Part shown: piece by piece, positions 11,733 to 22,728 of the stretch
How positions within the stretch are numbered: the stretch's first letter is position 1
Layout of the letters: each line of letters opens with the position of its first letter
Assembly: GCA_001414485.1 (NCBI GenBank)
Contig: LLEY01000041.1
Span: 372,001-436,000, forward strand
DNA length: 64,000 bases
Reading direction: 5' to 3'
Source of the DNA: Calycina herbarum
Lineage: Eukaryota; Ascomycota; Leotiomycetes; Helotiales; Pezizellaceae
Translations under genes and position numbers: made by a program
The notes under the pieces: generated by a model
Told to the model about the DNA's origin: nothing
Database searches by the model: none
Seen by the model: only the letters and a program-made list of their open reading frames with translations

Positions 11733-13527
11733 ATGATCGAACTCGACCACTCAACTTTAAATGCGGCGCCTCCGCCCGAGCCCGCAAAACCAATGACGGC
11801 AGACCTTCTCCTCAATCTTGAGATTCAGCAACGTCGGCGGTTCGCGGGGCCGAACCAAGAAAAGCTGAGAGTCAGTACCGGATGTGAGATTCTGGATGAG
11901 CTTTTTGATGGAGGTGATGCTACAGGTGGAAGAGGGATGGAGAGGGGGATTGTTGTGGGCGTTAGTGCGGAGGGGAGGGAGGGTGAGGGCATTTTGGTGA
12001 GTTTCTTGTTTTTATGAGGGCGTGAGATGAATGGGTGTACCCGTTTTTTGAGATCTGATTTGATGAGGTGGACGAAGCTTCATCGCAAGGACTGGAGGTG
12101 CTTGCTCAATTATTTCTCGTCTTTCTTGCATTTTGTTTCTGTTTCTGTTTGCTCGGTACTTCGTGCCTTTATTATTCTTCATTTCTAGGCCACTCTCTGT
12201 CAAGGCAACATATTCTTTCTTCTGTCTATCTATGAAACTTCTCGTTCTATTTATTTTTATGCTCCCTCATCTCCGCAAAATCTAACACACCCAGCTATCC
12301 CTCAACCTCCTCGCCTCAATCCTCCTCCCCCACCTCTCAACCCCCAAAAAACCAACAACATCACTCGCCCAAATAATCGACACAACAGGTTCCTTTCCCC
12401 TGGCCCTCCTAGCTCAAGTCCTAAAATCCAGAATCTCATCTCACCTCGCCACTCACCAAAACCCGTCCAAACCACCGCCGTCCAGCCAAGAAACAAACAC
12501 GCTCCTCCAAAAAGCCCTCGAACTAATCTCCATCTCCCGAGTCTTCGATATCTCCGGCATCTGGGAAGTCCTCCGAGAAATAAATCATCCATCTACATCT
12601 CCAACACCGACACCACCTGCTGCGGGACAGAGTAGTGCTGATTGGCCTTCCACCTCGGGTTCGGCTGACCAGACGGCTAGTCAGACGGCCGATGAGGCTG
12701 ATCTGAGTGTGTCTCTACCTGCAAGTTTTATTCTGAGGAAGGAGGGGCCACAAAAAGAGGGGGAAGAAGAAGGGATTCAAATCCTGATAATCCACACGCT
12801 AACACCTTTAATCAACGACCTGCTTGCTCGAAAGGAAAAATCAGAAGGTACTCCCTCTCACCCCCTCCACATGCCCTTCAACCCCAAACAAAAAGCTAAC
12901 AAAAAGAAAATAGCACACAACCTCCTAACAAACCTCTCAACAACCCTCCACACCCTCTCCAAAGAATCCAACATCCTCACCCTCCTCCACAACACCACAC
13001 TCCCGACTTCCTCCACCCAACCCCACCAAAACAACAACCAAAGCAATCATCAAAGTAAAAAATCCCTCTTCCCATCCAGCACACAGAAACCAGCTTTAGG
13101 ACAAATATTCACACAGTTTCCCTCCTTACACATTCTGATCTCAAAACTACCTAAAACAAAAAGAGATGTCGAATTAGCTTACGCCAATGATTCTCCTTCC
13201 CACACACATCTTACAAGTTATGTCAATCCTGGTCAGTCAAAAGATGCGAATGTGGGAGACGAGGCTGTGAACCAATGTTACGTCCTAGAAATCCTCAAAG
13301 ACGAAACGCCCTCCTTCCCTCCTTCCAAGAGGAAATACGGGGGTTTGGAACAGAAATGGGTTCCCCTCTCCCTCTCACCGCAGAAAACGGGGTTTGAGAA
13401 GGTGTTTGGGGGTTCCCTCCCCGGAACGAAAGGCTCCCCCACCTCGAACCCAGAGATTGACACCCACCCAGAGAACGCCCAAGGAGGAGATGGAGAAAGG
13501 GGAAAGGGGGAAGACGACGGAAAGTAG
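11733..13527 (+). CDS. RecA/Rad51-fold protein with degenerate Walker A
   Basis: Three exons (11733-11996, 12295-12847, 12914-13527) give 476 residues. The second intron is 66 bp, so the frame stays open through it, but a gctaac branch and an atag acceptor support splicing. The N-terminal part reads LRVSTGCEILDELFDGG and then MERGIVVGVSAEGREGEG. It parallels the Rad51-paralogue layout 'STG...LDELLGGG...GsiTEi.G..gsGKT', but the GKT of Walker A is gone. A LASILLPHL helix and IIDTTGSFPL (Walker B-like) follow. Long Ser/Pro/Thr-rich insertions separate these blocks. It resembles the fungal Rad51/XRCC2-like recombination group by fold only. The lost lysine argues that it acts as a structural partner rather than an ATPase. 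That is inference. Confidence 0.75.
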
Positions 13528-14660
13528 GGTAGGCTTGGGAGTAGGCAACATGGCAAAGATCTACGGCTTCGGTGGTCGTCGTGTTTGAACTTGGCAAGAG
13601 ACGCGCGTGCGAGGGAAGGGGGTGAAGAGGAGAGGATGTGAAAGGATTTGGGAATATGATGGATATTTGCTTGCTACTCCATGGGGCTGTGAGTATGAGT
13701 ATGCTCACCCTCATGATATTATGGCAAGACAAGAAGATACGAAATCGCGAATAAGACCCTAAATGATTAGCTGTGCCATAGCAATGCTTTTTCAAAAGGG
13801 CCATAGAACAGAGTCAAAATATGATGAAGTCTCGCAATAAACAATGAAGCGAAAGTAAAATACTTTGCATTCTTAATTGTCATCACTCTGCTTGTTCCAA
13901 GCAAGAACAATTTGATAAAGCGTTTATAACTAAATTGCCATCGTGAGAAATTTCAAATTTCTACTACTGTCAATCATCACCCAGGCAAGTTCAATAATTC
14001 TTTAGCGCCTGCGATAAAGTAAGAAGAGATCTCTCACTGTGAAATATTTCTACACACATTCAAAAGTACACAATTCTTCTCTTCACAACAAAACATTTAA
14101 GCCCCGTTGGTGATGAAAAAGTCGGTTATCAAATCAATTTATCCCACTCTACCCTATCAACGACTACACAGCTAAAAAGCTCTATACATCAATACCCATC
14201 TTCAATAATTCTTTTATCCAAAGGCAAGCCATCCTCCATTCCATTCTTTCATCTTTGTGTGCTTTGCCTTGCCTCTCTTTTCCCAAACCCCTCGCGACAA
14301 AACATCCACAAGAAATCTCTCTCAATCCTCAAAACGAAGTTCATCGTATGCCAACTCCCCTTTCGATTCCCTTTTGCCAACAATAGGCAGATTTAAAATG
14401 CACCCAATGAAAAATTGACAAGAAAAAAAAATCCGCCCAGGATGACAAGATCAAAGGAAAAAAGAAAAATACAGGGAATTGGTGTATCAAGGACCAGCTC
14501 TGTTGCTTCAAGGGAATCATATCCAACGCAAAGAAAAAAACGTGATTGGTTCCGAGGCGCAAATCCTCGAATGAAATTGGAGGATGAATGCGAGAAATTG
14601 TTGTCCCCGAATTTTTCTTCCTCCGTGTACGTGTTGCGGAAAAGCATTAGCTTTTCAAGC
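13528..14660. other. Intergenic between convergent genes
   Basis: I see no gene between the RecA-fold stop and the Pal1 stop. The sequence is AT-richer than its neighbours and should hold both 3' untranslated regions. Confidence 0.6.
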
Positions 14661-16597
14661 TCAGGATTCTTGGGCTGGGACATATGGCTTTGGCTTCCTT
14701 GGTCCACCCTTCAGACTCTTTACTCGTGACAAGAAACCACCTCCAGTCTTCGGCTGATCGGAAGAGGAACCATCACCGGTCTGACGTCTCTCCAATCCAG
14801 CGAATCCAACACGAGGAGGATTGCTTGGGGCTCTTGCTCTTCCACTTCTTTCTGGCTCAACAATGGTGACGCTGGTTTCCTTCTTTGTGTAATCGTCGCC
14901 TTTGCTGAATTCGTTGAAGAATGGATTAGACTCGTGGATTTGGGATCCACCTGGCGAGAATCCTGCACTTTCTGGTGATCTCACCCCTTCAGGGCTTGTG
15001 ATTCGACCGGAAGGACCAAAATCCCGACGTGGACCATTGATACCCTTAATCCTCTGAGCCAAAGACTTCTTACGTCCAAGACCTCCTCCTGGTGCAGCCT
15101 CAGTCTCGCTCTCGCGACGCTGCATAGCGGTTCTGGATGCTGGAGCACCCTCCAAAAAAGTCGAGGTACCCAAACCTAGAGTCTCCTCTCCATGGATTGG
15201 CTCAATTCGGGTGGTAGCACTGAGCACGTTCACATCTTTTGGCCGTGGTGGTTGTCCAGGTTGGCCAGTACTGTAATCCTTGAATGCCTCCTCATCATTG
15301 TTACCCAAGAAAGTTGCATGATCAGGTCTCTTATTTAAAGGTCCTCCACCTCCTAGCACGTTGTTTAATGAATCCTTGGGGAAAGCTTGCATAGGAGCTC
15401 TGCGGCTACCTTGTCGGTTTCGATGAGGATTGCATGCATCAAATGGACCGTCGTGATGAAATACTAGTCAATGTCAGAAAAGAACCTGGACAGTACTGCG
15501 CAAAACTTACATCCTGTACCATATATACTGGTCACATCCAATTTATCAATTACATCCAACTTGCGGTCGGGTTTCTTCCCTTTGGAGGAAGATTCCTTTC
15601 CATCCCGATCTCTGTGTCGTCTTTCGCGTTCACGTCTGCGTCTTTCAGATCGCCGCTTTTCGTCTTCTGGATCCAGTAATTTACTATTCTTTGACATCAC
15701 TGATGAATCCGAGTTTCGTCGCACACGCCGAGAGCCAGATTTGCTGGTTGATGGGTCTGGGTCTGCGAAGATATCCAATTCTCCTGCTGGTCGAGATGAT
15801 CTGGATGCTCCTGGCTTGCGAGCTCGAAGCGCCTCCTCTTGAGAGCGAGTTGGTCGATGTCGGGGAGGCATATTCTCTCCACGTCCTTTACTTGAGCTGT
15901 ATGGCGGAGGTGGTTTACCATCGGTGTTCGACCTTGATGGTGGTGGGCGCCTGCTGCCAGGTGTTTTGCTTCCAGATGGCTTATCGTCGAGTGTAAGATT
16001 ATCCTGAAGATCGCAGTCAGTTTGGAATGTTTTTGGAATGTTCAATCTTGACAATGACGTGAATAGGGGTATTGTGACAGGAAGTGTGGGAGCACAAAAT
16101 GACGTACAAAAAGATCTGCTGCGTTGCCAGTCAGTGCTGGCCTGGGCGCAGAATCAGATGGAGATGCCATTTTCTCGACGGATCCGATTGCTGGTGGTAT
16201 AACGTTGGTGGAAGAAGGTTCGAGGAATGGATTGCGAGAAACTGGACGAGGAGGGGGATCAAAAGGAGATCGTGGTTGGGAACCGTTTGATAAAGCAGGC
16301 GACGCAGCACGATTTCTAAAGGGGTTGTTGGATGAAAGGTTGAGGTTGAGGCTCGGGGGTGAGGGTCGAGAATCTGTTTCGCAAACCGGATCTTGTTAGC
16401 CAGCGGGTTCATGCATGCTCTATATAGCTATGACGGCGATTTAGGGATGGGCGTGAAACGGGGCGATTGACAAGATGATACGTCCTCGCCCTGATAAGTG
16501 GGGACGATGTTGTGGGTGTGGTGTTGAGGCGGCACCCAAGACAGATTGCCAGGACAAGGAGAGACTGACCTGTTTGGTTTGGTTGGATGAGTGACAT
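14661..16597 (-). CDS. pal1: Pal1 cell-morphogenesis / endocytic coat protein
   Basis: Four exons on the minus strand (16570-16597, 16108-16373, 15511-16003, 14661-15463) total 529 codons plus stop, all in phase. The first exon has only 28 bases (MSLIQPNQT plus one base). The second exon brings two NPF motifs (NNPFRNR, RNPFLEP), the usual ligands of EH domains in endocytic adaptors. A charged, Arg/Ser-rich linker follows. Then comes the family core: KLDVTSIYGTGLFHHDGPFD, CNPHRNRQGSRRAPMQAFP and an asparagine/glycine-rich stretch. The tail is basic (SRVKSLKGGPRKPKPYVP). In fission yeast Pal1 sits at the growing cortex and keeps cell shape; relatives bind the endocytic coat. The identification is firm. 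Confidence 0.95.
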
Positions 16598-17950
16598 GGT
16601 GGTAGGGGGTGGCGAGGATGTAGGATCTGGGATTAATTCCTGCTGTCGTAAGTGCAGTGAGGTGAGCACGATGCACTGAAATTGGACGAGGTGTTATGTG
16701 AAATGCGGGTGGGCTTGGGGGGTTGGTTGGGCTGTTTGGATGAGATTGAATGATGATGCGCAAGCAGTGCGAAGGGCAGCGAGCGGTAAGAGGGCAGGGC
16801 AGGCAGGAGATGCAGATGCTCGACCGCGAGTTGAGAGGAAGAGGGAAGAGATGCTGGCTTGGAGTCTGTAGTCTGTGTGTTGAATGGAGACCGGCGCCTG
16901 GGGTGGATTGGGCTTGAACTTGGCTTGGTTTTGGCACTTTGGGTGAACGACGGAGCAAGAAAGCAAGTAACCACAAAAAGGGGAAACGCTGGGCTAGCGG
17001 GCGTTGTCTCCTGTAGCGTTCTTGAGGCCTGGGAAGTGCAGGTTAGACAAAGTTGTCGGTCACTAGTCTCCGCTCCTTGCTAGGAACGTGGACGATTATC
17101 TCCAAATACGTCCAACGCCTCCTTGCTGCTCAAATTACCAACGACGTATGCAATTGTTGGAATCGATGTTGCAGCTGGGTTATCTACCGTCTCGACCCTT
17201 CCAATTCTTTTACTCGAGGTATGCGGTTCGAGATATGGAATTCCGGAACTATTTGCGTGGAATCAGTTTGGCAGGAGTCCGGTTTGACTAATTATTTGCC
17301 GGCAGAGCACCGGGAAACAACGATGCGTATGATAATGTGCTAGTGGCGTAAGGTACCAAGCTGCCTTGAAGCTGTCAAGAGGAGTATTCTGTAGAGTGGC
17401 GGAAGACTCTTTCTGGAGATGCGTCCGATTGAGCCAGAATATCCGGAACCAGGAGGGAAGGAGAGTAATGTCAAAGTGTCAAGAGTTGAGACGAAGGATA
17501 CCGGTAGCTACCAGGGAAGTTAATCCGCAGCTGAGATGAAGCTGTAACTCGCAAGAAGGTAGGTAGTATTCGCAACGGAAGCTCGCAGATGTTCGTATGT
17601 GGGTGGGGTGAATGGAATGGCTCTGGCCGTCGTCCGATTCTCGTATGACCTTCCTCGTATCCAAATAACTGTGATTGATATGTCTGCAATGTTGAATCAG
17701 GTTGGATCTGATACGGTCGAGTAGAAACTGCTGGTGTTTGTAGGTTTTGATAAAACGATCGGCAGCGGACGACTCGGAGGGGCAGGCAGGGCAGGGTAGG
17801 TAGGTAGGGATTGGCGGAGCGGTAGTCGTAGCGGTGTGACGGGTCAATCCAGAAAGGAGAGAGGAGAGAGGAGTGGAGGAGGGAGTGGGTGGAGGGAAGA
17901 ATTAAGTAGAAGTATCTGCTGCCCGTAGATGTAACTGAGTAGGATGGGAT

Positions 17951-17988
17951 GGTACTGAGTATGGTACTGAGTATGGTACTGAGTATGG
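17951..17988. repeat. 12-bp unit (ggtactgagtat) repeated three times
   Basis: Three perfect tandem copies lie in the pal1-rpc19 divergent promoter, with a partial copy beyond. Confidence 0.9.
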
Positions 17989-18098
17989 TGGATGGGAAGG
18001 AGTGGGAGAGGAAGAAGATGCGAGACTTGATTAGTGCACAATGACCAAGAGGGGCAATTTAGGAGCAAAAAGCTTTATTGATTTCCGGCTACGGGTAC

Positions 18099-18127
18099 AG
18101 TACGGTGCAAGTACGGTGCAAGTACGG
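18099..18127. repeat. 11-bp unit (agtacggtgca) repeated about two and a half times
   Basis: Tandem copies of agtacggtgca lie 290 bases upstream of the rpc19 start. Confidence 0.85.
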
Positions 18128-18414
18128 CCAGCATCATGGAATACGAATCGGCAATATTTATTTCCAGGCAGGTGCTAGGGAGGACCCTTTACGACAGGGA
18201 ACTTGAACTGGCATTGTCAGCTGCGAGAGAATCCGAGTGATTCCATTCACCCACCAGCCCGGTGCTGCAGGCCGTGGAAAGACGGGGGTGGAAAATATGG
18301 GGTACCGATTATGTAATTCCATCTACAATTTTTTGGAACTTCCTCTTCTGAAGCACCCCATCACCAACCTGAATCCTATGCGCCCAGAGCAAATACAACC
18401 TCAACTACCTCGTC

Positions 18415-19039
18415 ATGGCACCAACAACGAAAGCAACCGAATCTCCTGCTCCTGTCGATCCAGATGTCGCCATGGGCGATGCATCCCCCGAGTACCCCGA
18501 GAAAGAGATGGACGTAAATGACCCCGCCAACCGCACGTGGATGGACGACGGCGCCATCAAGATTGTAAGATTATCTCGTATCAAATGTCTATCGGAATCT
18601 CTTCTAAACTTCAACCTAGCTCGCTGGTTCCTCGGAAACTGCCGCTTCTTTCCAATTTAAAAAGGAAGATCATACCTTGGGAAATGCTCTGCGATATTTC
18701 GTCATGAAGAAGTATGTCAATTTATATTTATATTTGAATAATGGCGTTTGGGGGAATTTGGGGAAGAGCTCAATTGCTAACAAAGCTTTGCCCAGTCCCG
18801 ACGTTGAGTTCTGCGGTTACTCTATCCCCCATCCCTCTGAAGAACTCATGAACATCCGCATTCAAACATATGGTAAGTACAACAATTCTTTTGCAACGAA
18901 GAAATCTAACATCTCCGCAGAAGGAACAGCCCTCGACGCCCTCGACAAAGGCCTCACAGATCTCATGGAGTTATGCGACGAGATATCCGTCAAATATGTG
19001 GCATCCCGAGAAGCCTTCATAGCGCAACAGAAGTCGTAG
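18415..19039 (+). CDS. rpc19: RPC19/AC19, shared subunit of RNA polymerases I and III
   Basis: Four exons (18415-18564, 18620-18711, 18796-18872, 18921-19039) give 145 residues in phase. The acidic N-terminus is family-typical. The RpoA/Rpb11-like dimerisation fold is plain from SFQFKKEDHTLGNALRYFV, then NPDVEFCGYSIPHPSE and NIRIQTYEGTALDALDKGL. The C-terminal helix follows. The protein pairs with AC40 (Rpc40) in the nucleus as the alpha-like assembly platform of RNA polymerases I and III. Length matches the family. The protein is intact and looks functional. Confidence 0.96.
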
Positions 19040-19139
19040 ACTGAGTATTAGCGGGAAAGAAACATCGGTTACATTACAAGGCATCAAGGCATAAAATACT
19101 ACGGAGTTCGATTTGTGGTTCATTTGGGATATGTACAGG

Positions 19140-20119
19140 CTATGGAAAAGGACGGGGACATGGAGATGATTCAGTTGCGACCCTACTGGCGTTAGCAGAT
19201 ATAGATTTTAGGAGGATTACTGAATGATATACCTCGAGGAAACCGGAAATGAAATTTCGTGGTAATCTTGCAGCTGGGTCTTCGTCCGCTCTGAAATACT
19301 TGAGAATGTGGGGAAGTTGCTTCCAGTAATTCAAGGTTTCCTATGATAATTTGTTAGCAAAATTTGTACGAAGCCATCATTGTAGTTTAATTGCCAACAA
19401 AAAGCGGAAAATCCGGTCATTGTGTGTTGGCCGACAATGCAATGATCGGGAGAAACATTGTCTTTTTAGGAGTTTGTGTGTTTCCAGATGAGCAAAAGCG
19501 CTTCTGCAATAGACGTAATTGACCTGCAGCTTCCGGGCATTCCCTCACATACCCAGATACCCCAATCCTTCGTTTCCATGTTCCCCAGAAAGCGCCAGTA
19601 TCGTATCTTCGCAAGTCTGAAAGTGTTTTAAATCCAGTGGTAAAGTGGCCTTGTATCCAAAGACTTTCTCCCCTTCGTAAACCCAGTATAGAAAGAAAAT
19701 CCCAACGAACCTGATATTCCGAGTGACTCTTGAACAATAAAACATCCACCACTTCGGTTTGCTTCACATATCGATGCCGCTCAAATTCCTGCCTCATTTT
19801 CGTTCTCAATTGCGCGACGGGTATGCTGAGCGAGTACATCGTTTGAATCTCCGGGGCCTGCCACAAACAACCCATTAGCACTGTCCACCAAATATAGCAA
19901 CTCACCATCCAATTGGGCACAACAGTCATCAGTCCCTGTCTGGGGATTCGGGAGACGTACAGAACGGATCCATTCTCGGTAGCTTCTCAAGACTCTTCGT
20001 TTGGCATCGTTGAGGTTGACAGCTGGAATTGCATCATTAGCATATGCCATTGAATGGGGATAAGGATAGCTCATACATTGGCGCGTCCTCTGCGCGAGGT
20101 AGGTAGGGTTGATCACCAT
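19140..20119 (-). CDS. NDUFA6: Mitochondrial complex I LYR subunit (NDUFA6 / 14.8 kDa)
   Basis: Exons run 20077-20119, 19961-20022, 19711-19857 and from 19340 leftward. I chose the ATG at 20119 because MVINPTYLAQ aligns with the fungal start. The upstream in-frame ATG at 20194 would add 25 residues. A 54-bp intron with donor gtatga, branch gctaat and acceptor ttccag is in frame and easily missed. The LYR-type motif reads LRSYREWIRS. It is followed by APEIQTMYSL, RQEFERHRYV and VVDVLLFKSHSEYQETLNYW, all diagnostic. The subunit belongs to the peripheral arm of NADH:ubiquinone oxidoreductase and binds the acyl carrier protein. The C-terminus is unsettled: after GFLE the frame either reads on to 19140 or splices at a gtatat donor. 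Intron 3 is long (about 370 bp). Confidence 0.9.
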
Positions 20120-20357
20120 AGTGCCGTTGTGTGTTGTGGTGACCTTCCTTTGATGTCGGCTTGTCTGGAGCTTGAGTGAGGTCGAAGTTGCCAAACCTAA
20201 AACCCGATCACGTAAGCAAGAAGGCTGAGAAATTCACTTGGGAAGCTATTGCCCCTCCAATATCAACACCACCCTACATTTTGTCAACAACAAACATCTA
20301 TTTCACGACTAAACATAAGAACCCCAAACCCGAGATTCTTGCAAACAGATCGCAAAC
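20120..20357. promoter_or_regulatory. Short divergent promoter shared by NDUFA6 and bud31
   Basis: The two start codons lie 238 bases apart on opposite strands, so both promoters must fit here. I see no clear TATA box. Confidence 0.7.
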
Positions 20358-20873
20358 ATGCCAGCCATCCGCCACGCCTCCAAGCGCAAAGCCCCTCCCT
20401 CGGGATTCACAGACATAGAAGACGATCTCCTAATCTTCAGCAACAAGATGAAAGACGCCGAAAACGCATCCACCGTTAACGTTCCCCGTCACCAAGTCCA
20501 CTGGCCCATATTCCAAATCTCGCATCAGAGATCACGATACGTCTACGAGCTGTACTACGAGAAGGAGGCCATTTCGAAGGAGTTGTATGATTATTTACTG
20601 AAGAATGGGTATGCAGATGCGATGCTGATTGCTAAGTGGAAGAAGACTGGGTATGAGAAGGTATGTTTGCAACTCCCTTGAGCTTTGTTTTGTCTGTTGG
20701 GGTTGGGAGAGATGCTAACACTGGGATAGTTGTGCTGTTTACGTTGTGTACAGACGAAGGAGACGAATTTCAATTCTACATGCATTTGTCGCGTTCCCAA
20801 GGCACAAATGAAGGAGAATCAGAATGTGGAATGTGTGAGCTGTGGTTGCAGGGGATGTGCTTCCAGTGATTGA
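20358..20873 (+). CDS. bud31: Bud31/G10 pre-mRNA splicing factor
   Basis: Two exons (20358-20660 and 20730-20873) encode 148 residues. The intron has a gtatgt donor and a textbook gctaac branch site. The family runs almost unbroken: HQRSRYVYELYYEKEAIS, then ADAMLIAKWKKTGYEK at the exon end. Exon 2 carries LCCLRCVQTKETNFNSTCIC and ends CVSCGCRGCASSD. The conserved cysteines (CCxxC, CxCR, CVxCGCRGC) form the zinc clusters. In yeast and humans Bud31 is part of the activated spliceosome next to Prp19-associated proteins, in the nucleus. It is intact and near-certain. Confidence 0.97.
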
Positions 20874-22021
20874 GGGGCTATACTCGAGGAAGCATGAAAA
20901 TTATGGTCTGATAATGAGTTTATGATGGGAGGACTGGATGTGTTCTGCTTTGGTTGTCTGGGAGATACCACTACTGGAGTTATGGAATTCAAAATGGATG
21001 ATCTTGATAGGGTTGAGGCAAAAGATGAGGTCGCCCTAGGTTGGACGAGGCTCTGTTTTGATGGAGTAGCATTACCCGGGTTGATCGCGAGGGGAGAATT
21101 CACGAGGGGCTAAGAACCTTATGAGGAGATCAACGGTATTCCTGCAGCCCTCTGAATTCATCTATTCTCTTACTGACTTATAAAGGGCGGTCCAAAGTCA
21201 TAGGATAATCAAATTGAAAGCATTCAAAATGTCCTTCTCTGTGCAGGTTCATGTTCCTCCTTTCCTGTCCATGACTCAATTAATATGGACTACAAGCTCT
21301 GTTTTCTGCCCCTATATTATCCCTCAGCCTTCTCTATTCCTGAAACTTGCCAAATATTACAACTCGTGCTGCTTTACGAAAGATTTGAAGCCAGGAAGAA
21401 TCCTCCGGGATATTTTACGGGGAACCTTGCTAGGTACCTGTGCATAAACAAGCGCTACCGAAATAGTTCACTAGCATAAATCTCTAATTTGTACTTGATC
21501 GTTGCACAAAATGCAAGATAATTTTTTAATAATGTATGAGAAATAACTGTAGGCAACTGTTTTGTACTCCCAAGGAGAAAAAAAGAGGCAAAGGAGGTAG
21601 TTGTAGGGAACAAGGTGGAGCCGAGGTAGTTAGTTACCTTCCTAAACCAAGCCCATGTCGCGAGTGAATCTCAAAGAGAAGCAATTTTATAGCCTAATGG
21701 GGTAATTTCCATGCCCAACCACTTGACCATTTAAAGAGTGAAACTTCCAAACTTCTGTTTGATATGATAGTGGTGAAGTTAAGGTGCAGCGGATCAAGCA
21801 ATTGATCTACGAAACTAGCGACCCCACCATCCATCTTCAGCCTCGTGTCTTACCTCCTGCACTATTGATTTTCGACATTCAGCCTCGACTACAAGGCTCT
21901 ACCTAGTTCTTCAACAACAAAGCAACTTCGATCGCGGGACGTCTTGAAGCTCAATCGATAGTCTGCAGATCGCGACCCTGAACTACGAGGAAAGACGGGA
22001 AAGGGAAACTGCTGGAGGAAA
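20874..22021. other. Intergenic; contains second copy of the 100-bp repeat
   Basis: No gene is supported between bud31 and med31. The second copy of the dispersed repeat (21329-21428) lies here. One frame (21285-21479, DYKLC... to NSSLA) stays open for 64 codons across the repeat, but I do not recognise the product. Confidence 0.55.
21329..21428. repeat. 100-bp dispersed repeat, copy 2
   Basis: It has the same orientation as 11018-11117 with one mismatch in 100 bases. The frame containing ETCQILQLVLLYERFEA extends past the right end of this copy (GNLARYLCINKRYR). Copy 1 instead hits a stop soon after its right end. Copy 2 may therefore be closer to the source. Confidence 0.95.
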
Positions 22022-22039
22022 TTGGAAGGAGGGAAGAAG

Positions 22040-22498
22040 ATGGAATCGCAAGACACAACAATGGCAGCAACCCAAACACCCCCTCCCATCCCCGAAGAAC
22101 CGAAATTCGGAGGCTTCACGAGATTTGAGATTGAACTTGAGGTAATTCTCCTCTCTCTCCCATACCCCATCCTCTCTCTCCCCAGTTCCCCTCTTCCCTC
22201 TGCCCCCGCCATGGTCCTTCCCCGCTAACCATCTCAGTTCGTGCAATCCTTAGCCTCGCCCCTCTACCTCAACCACCTCGCAACCCTAAAATACCTCGAA
22301 AACCCAGCCTTCGTCGCATACCTCGAATACCTACAATATTGGTCGTTGCCGCCGTATACCAAGTATCTCACGTATCCGGGGCCGACGCTGAAGAATTTGG
22401 AGTTGTTACAGAGGGAGAGGTTCAGGCGGGATATTATTGATCCTAGCGTTGTTGGGCGGTTGATGGAGGGGGAAATTAGTGGTACGCAAAAAAATTGA
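22040..22498 (+). CDS. med31: Mediator complex subunit 31 (Soh1)
   Basis: Two exons (22040-22141, 22238-22498) give 120 residues; an in-frame ATG at 22022 would add six. The core [18 protein letters not shown], then [36 protein letters not shown] and [11 protein letters not shown] is the conserved Med31 helix bundle. Med31 binds Med7 in the middle module and links gene activators to RNA polymerase II. The end is slightly uncertain. The last codons (GEISGTQKN) contain a possible gtacgc donor, so a small further exon cannot be excluded. Confidence 0.94.
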
Positions 22499-22728
22499 GG
22501 TTTCTAGATAAATCTGCATGTTTCTGGAAAGGTTTCTTGATTGACTCAAGATAAACTATTTTCACTTCTCCGTTGTTCCTTTCACAAACCCAAACACTCA
22601 CCACCTGTCATGCCATTGACATGACCAAAGAGAAATAACAAAACACCAGACGATCCAAGCCCCACCATAGCTTTCCACGAGTGAATGAACCGCTGAATGC
22701 GATTTAATGAAAGAATTGCCGAGGCCGG

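Larger units (their letters stand above)
16598..18414. other. Divergent promoter region between pal1 and rpc19
   Basis: The 1.8 kb lies between two genes transcribed away from each other. It is GT-rich next to pal1 and carries two small tandem repeats (17951-17988 and 18099-18127). Open frames on the minus strand at 16409-16976 overlap the first pal1 exon in other frames and look accidental. No other gene is supported. Confidence 0.6.

Noticed and set aside
16409..16976. Minus-strand frames of 86-182 codons upstream of pal1
   Set aside because: They overlap the true first exon (16570-16597) in other frames and show no family; the spliced pal1 model explains the region.
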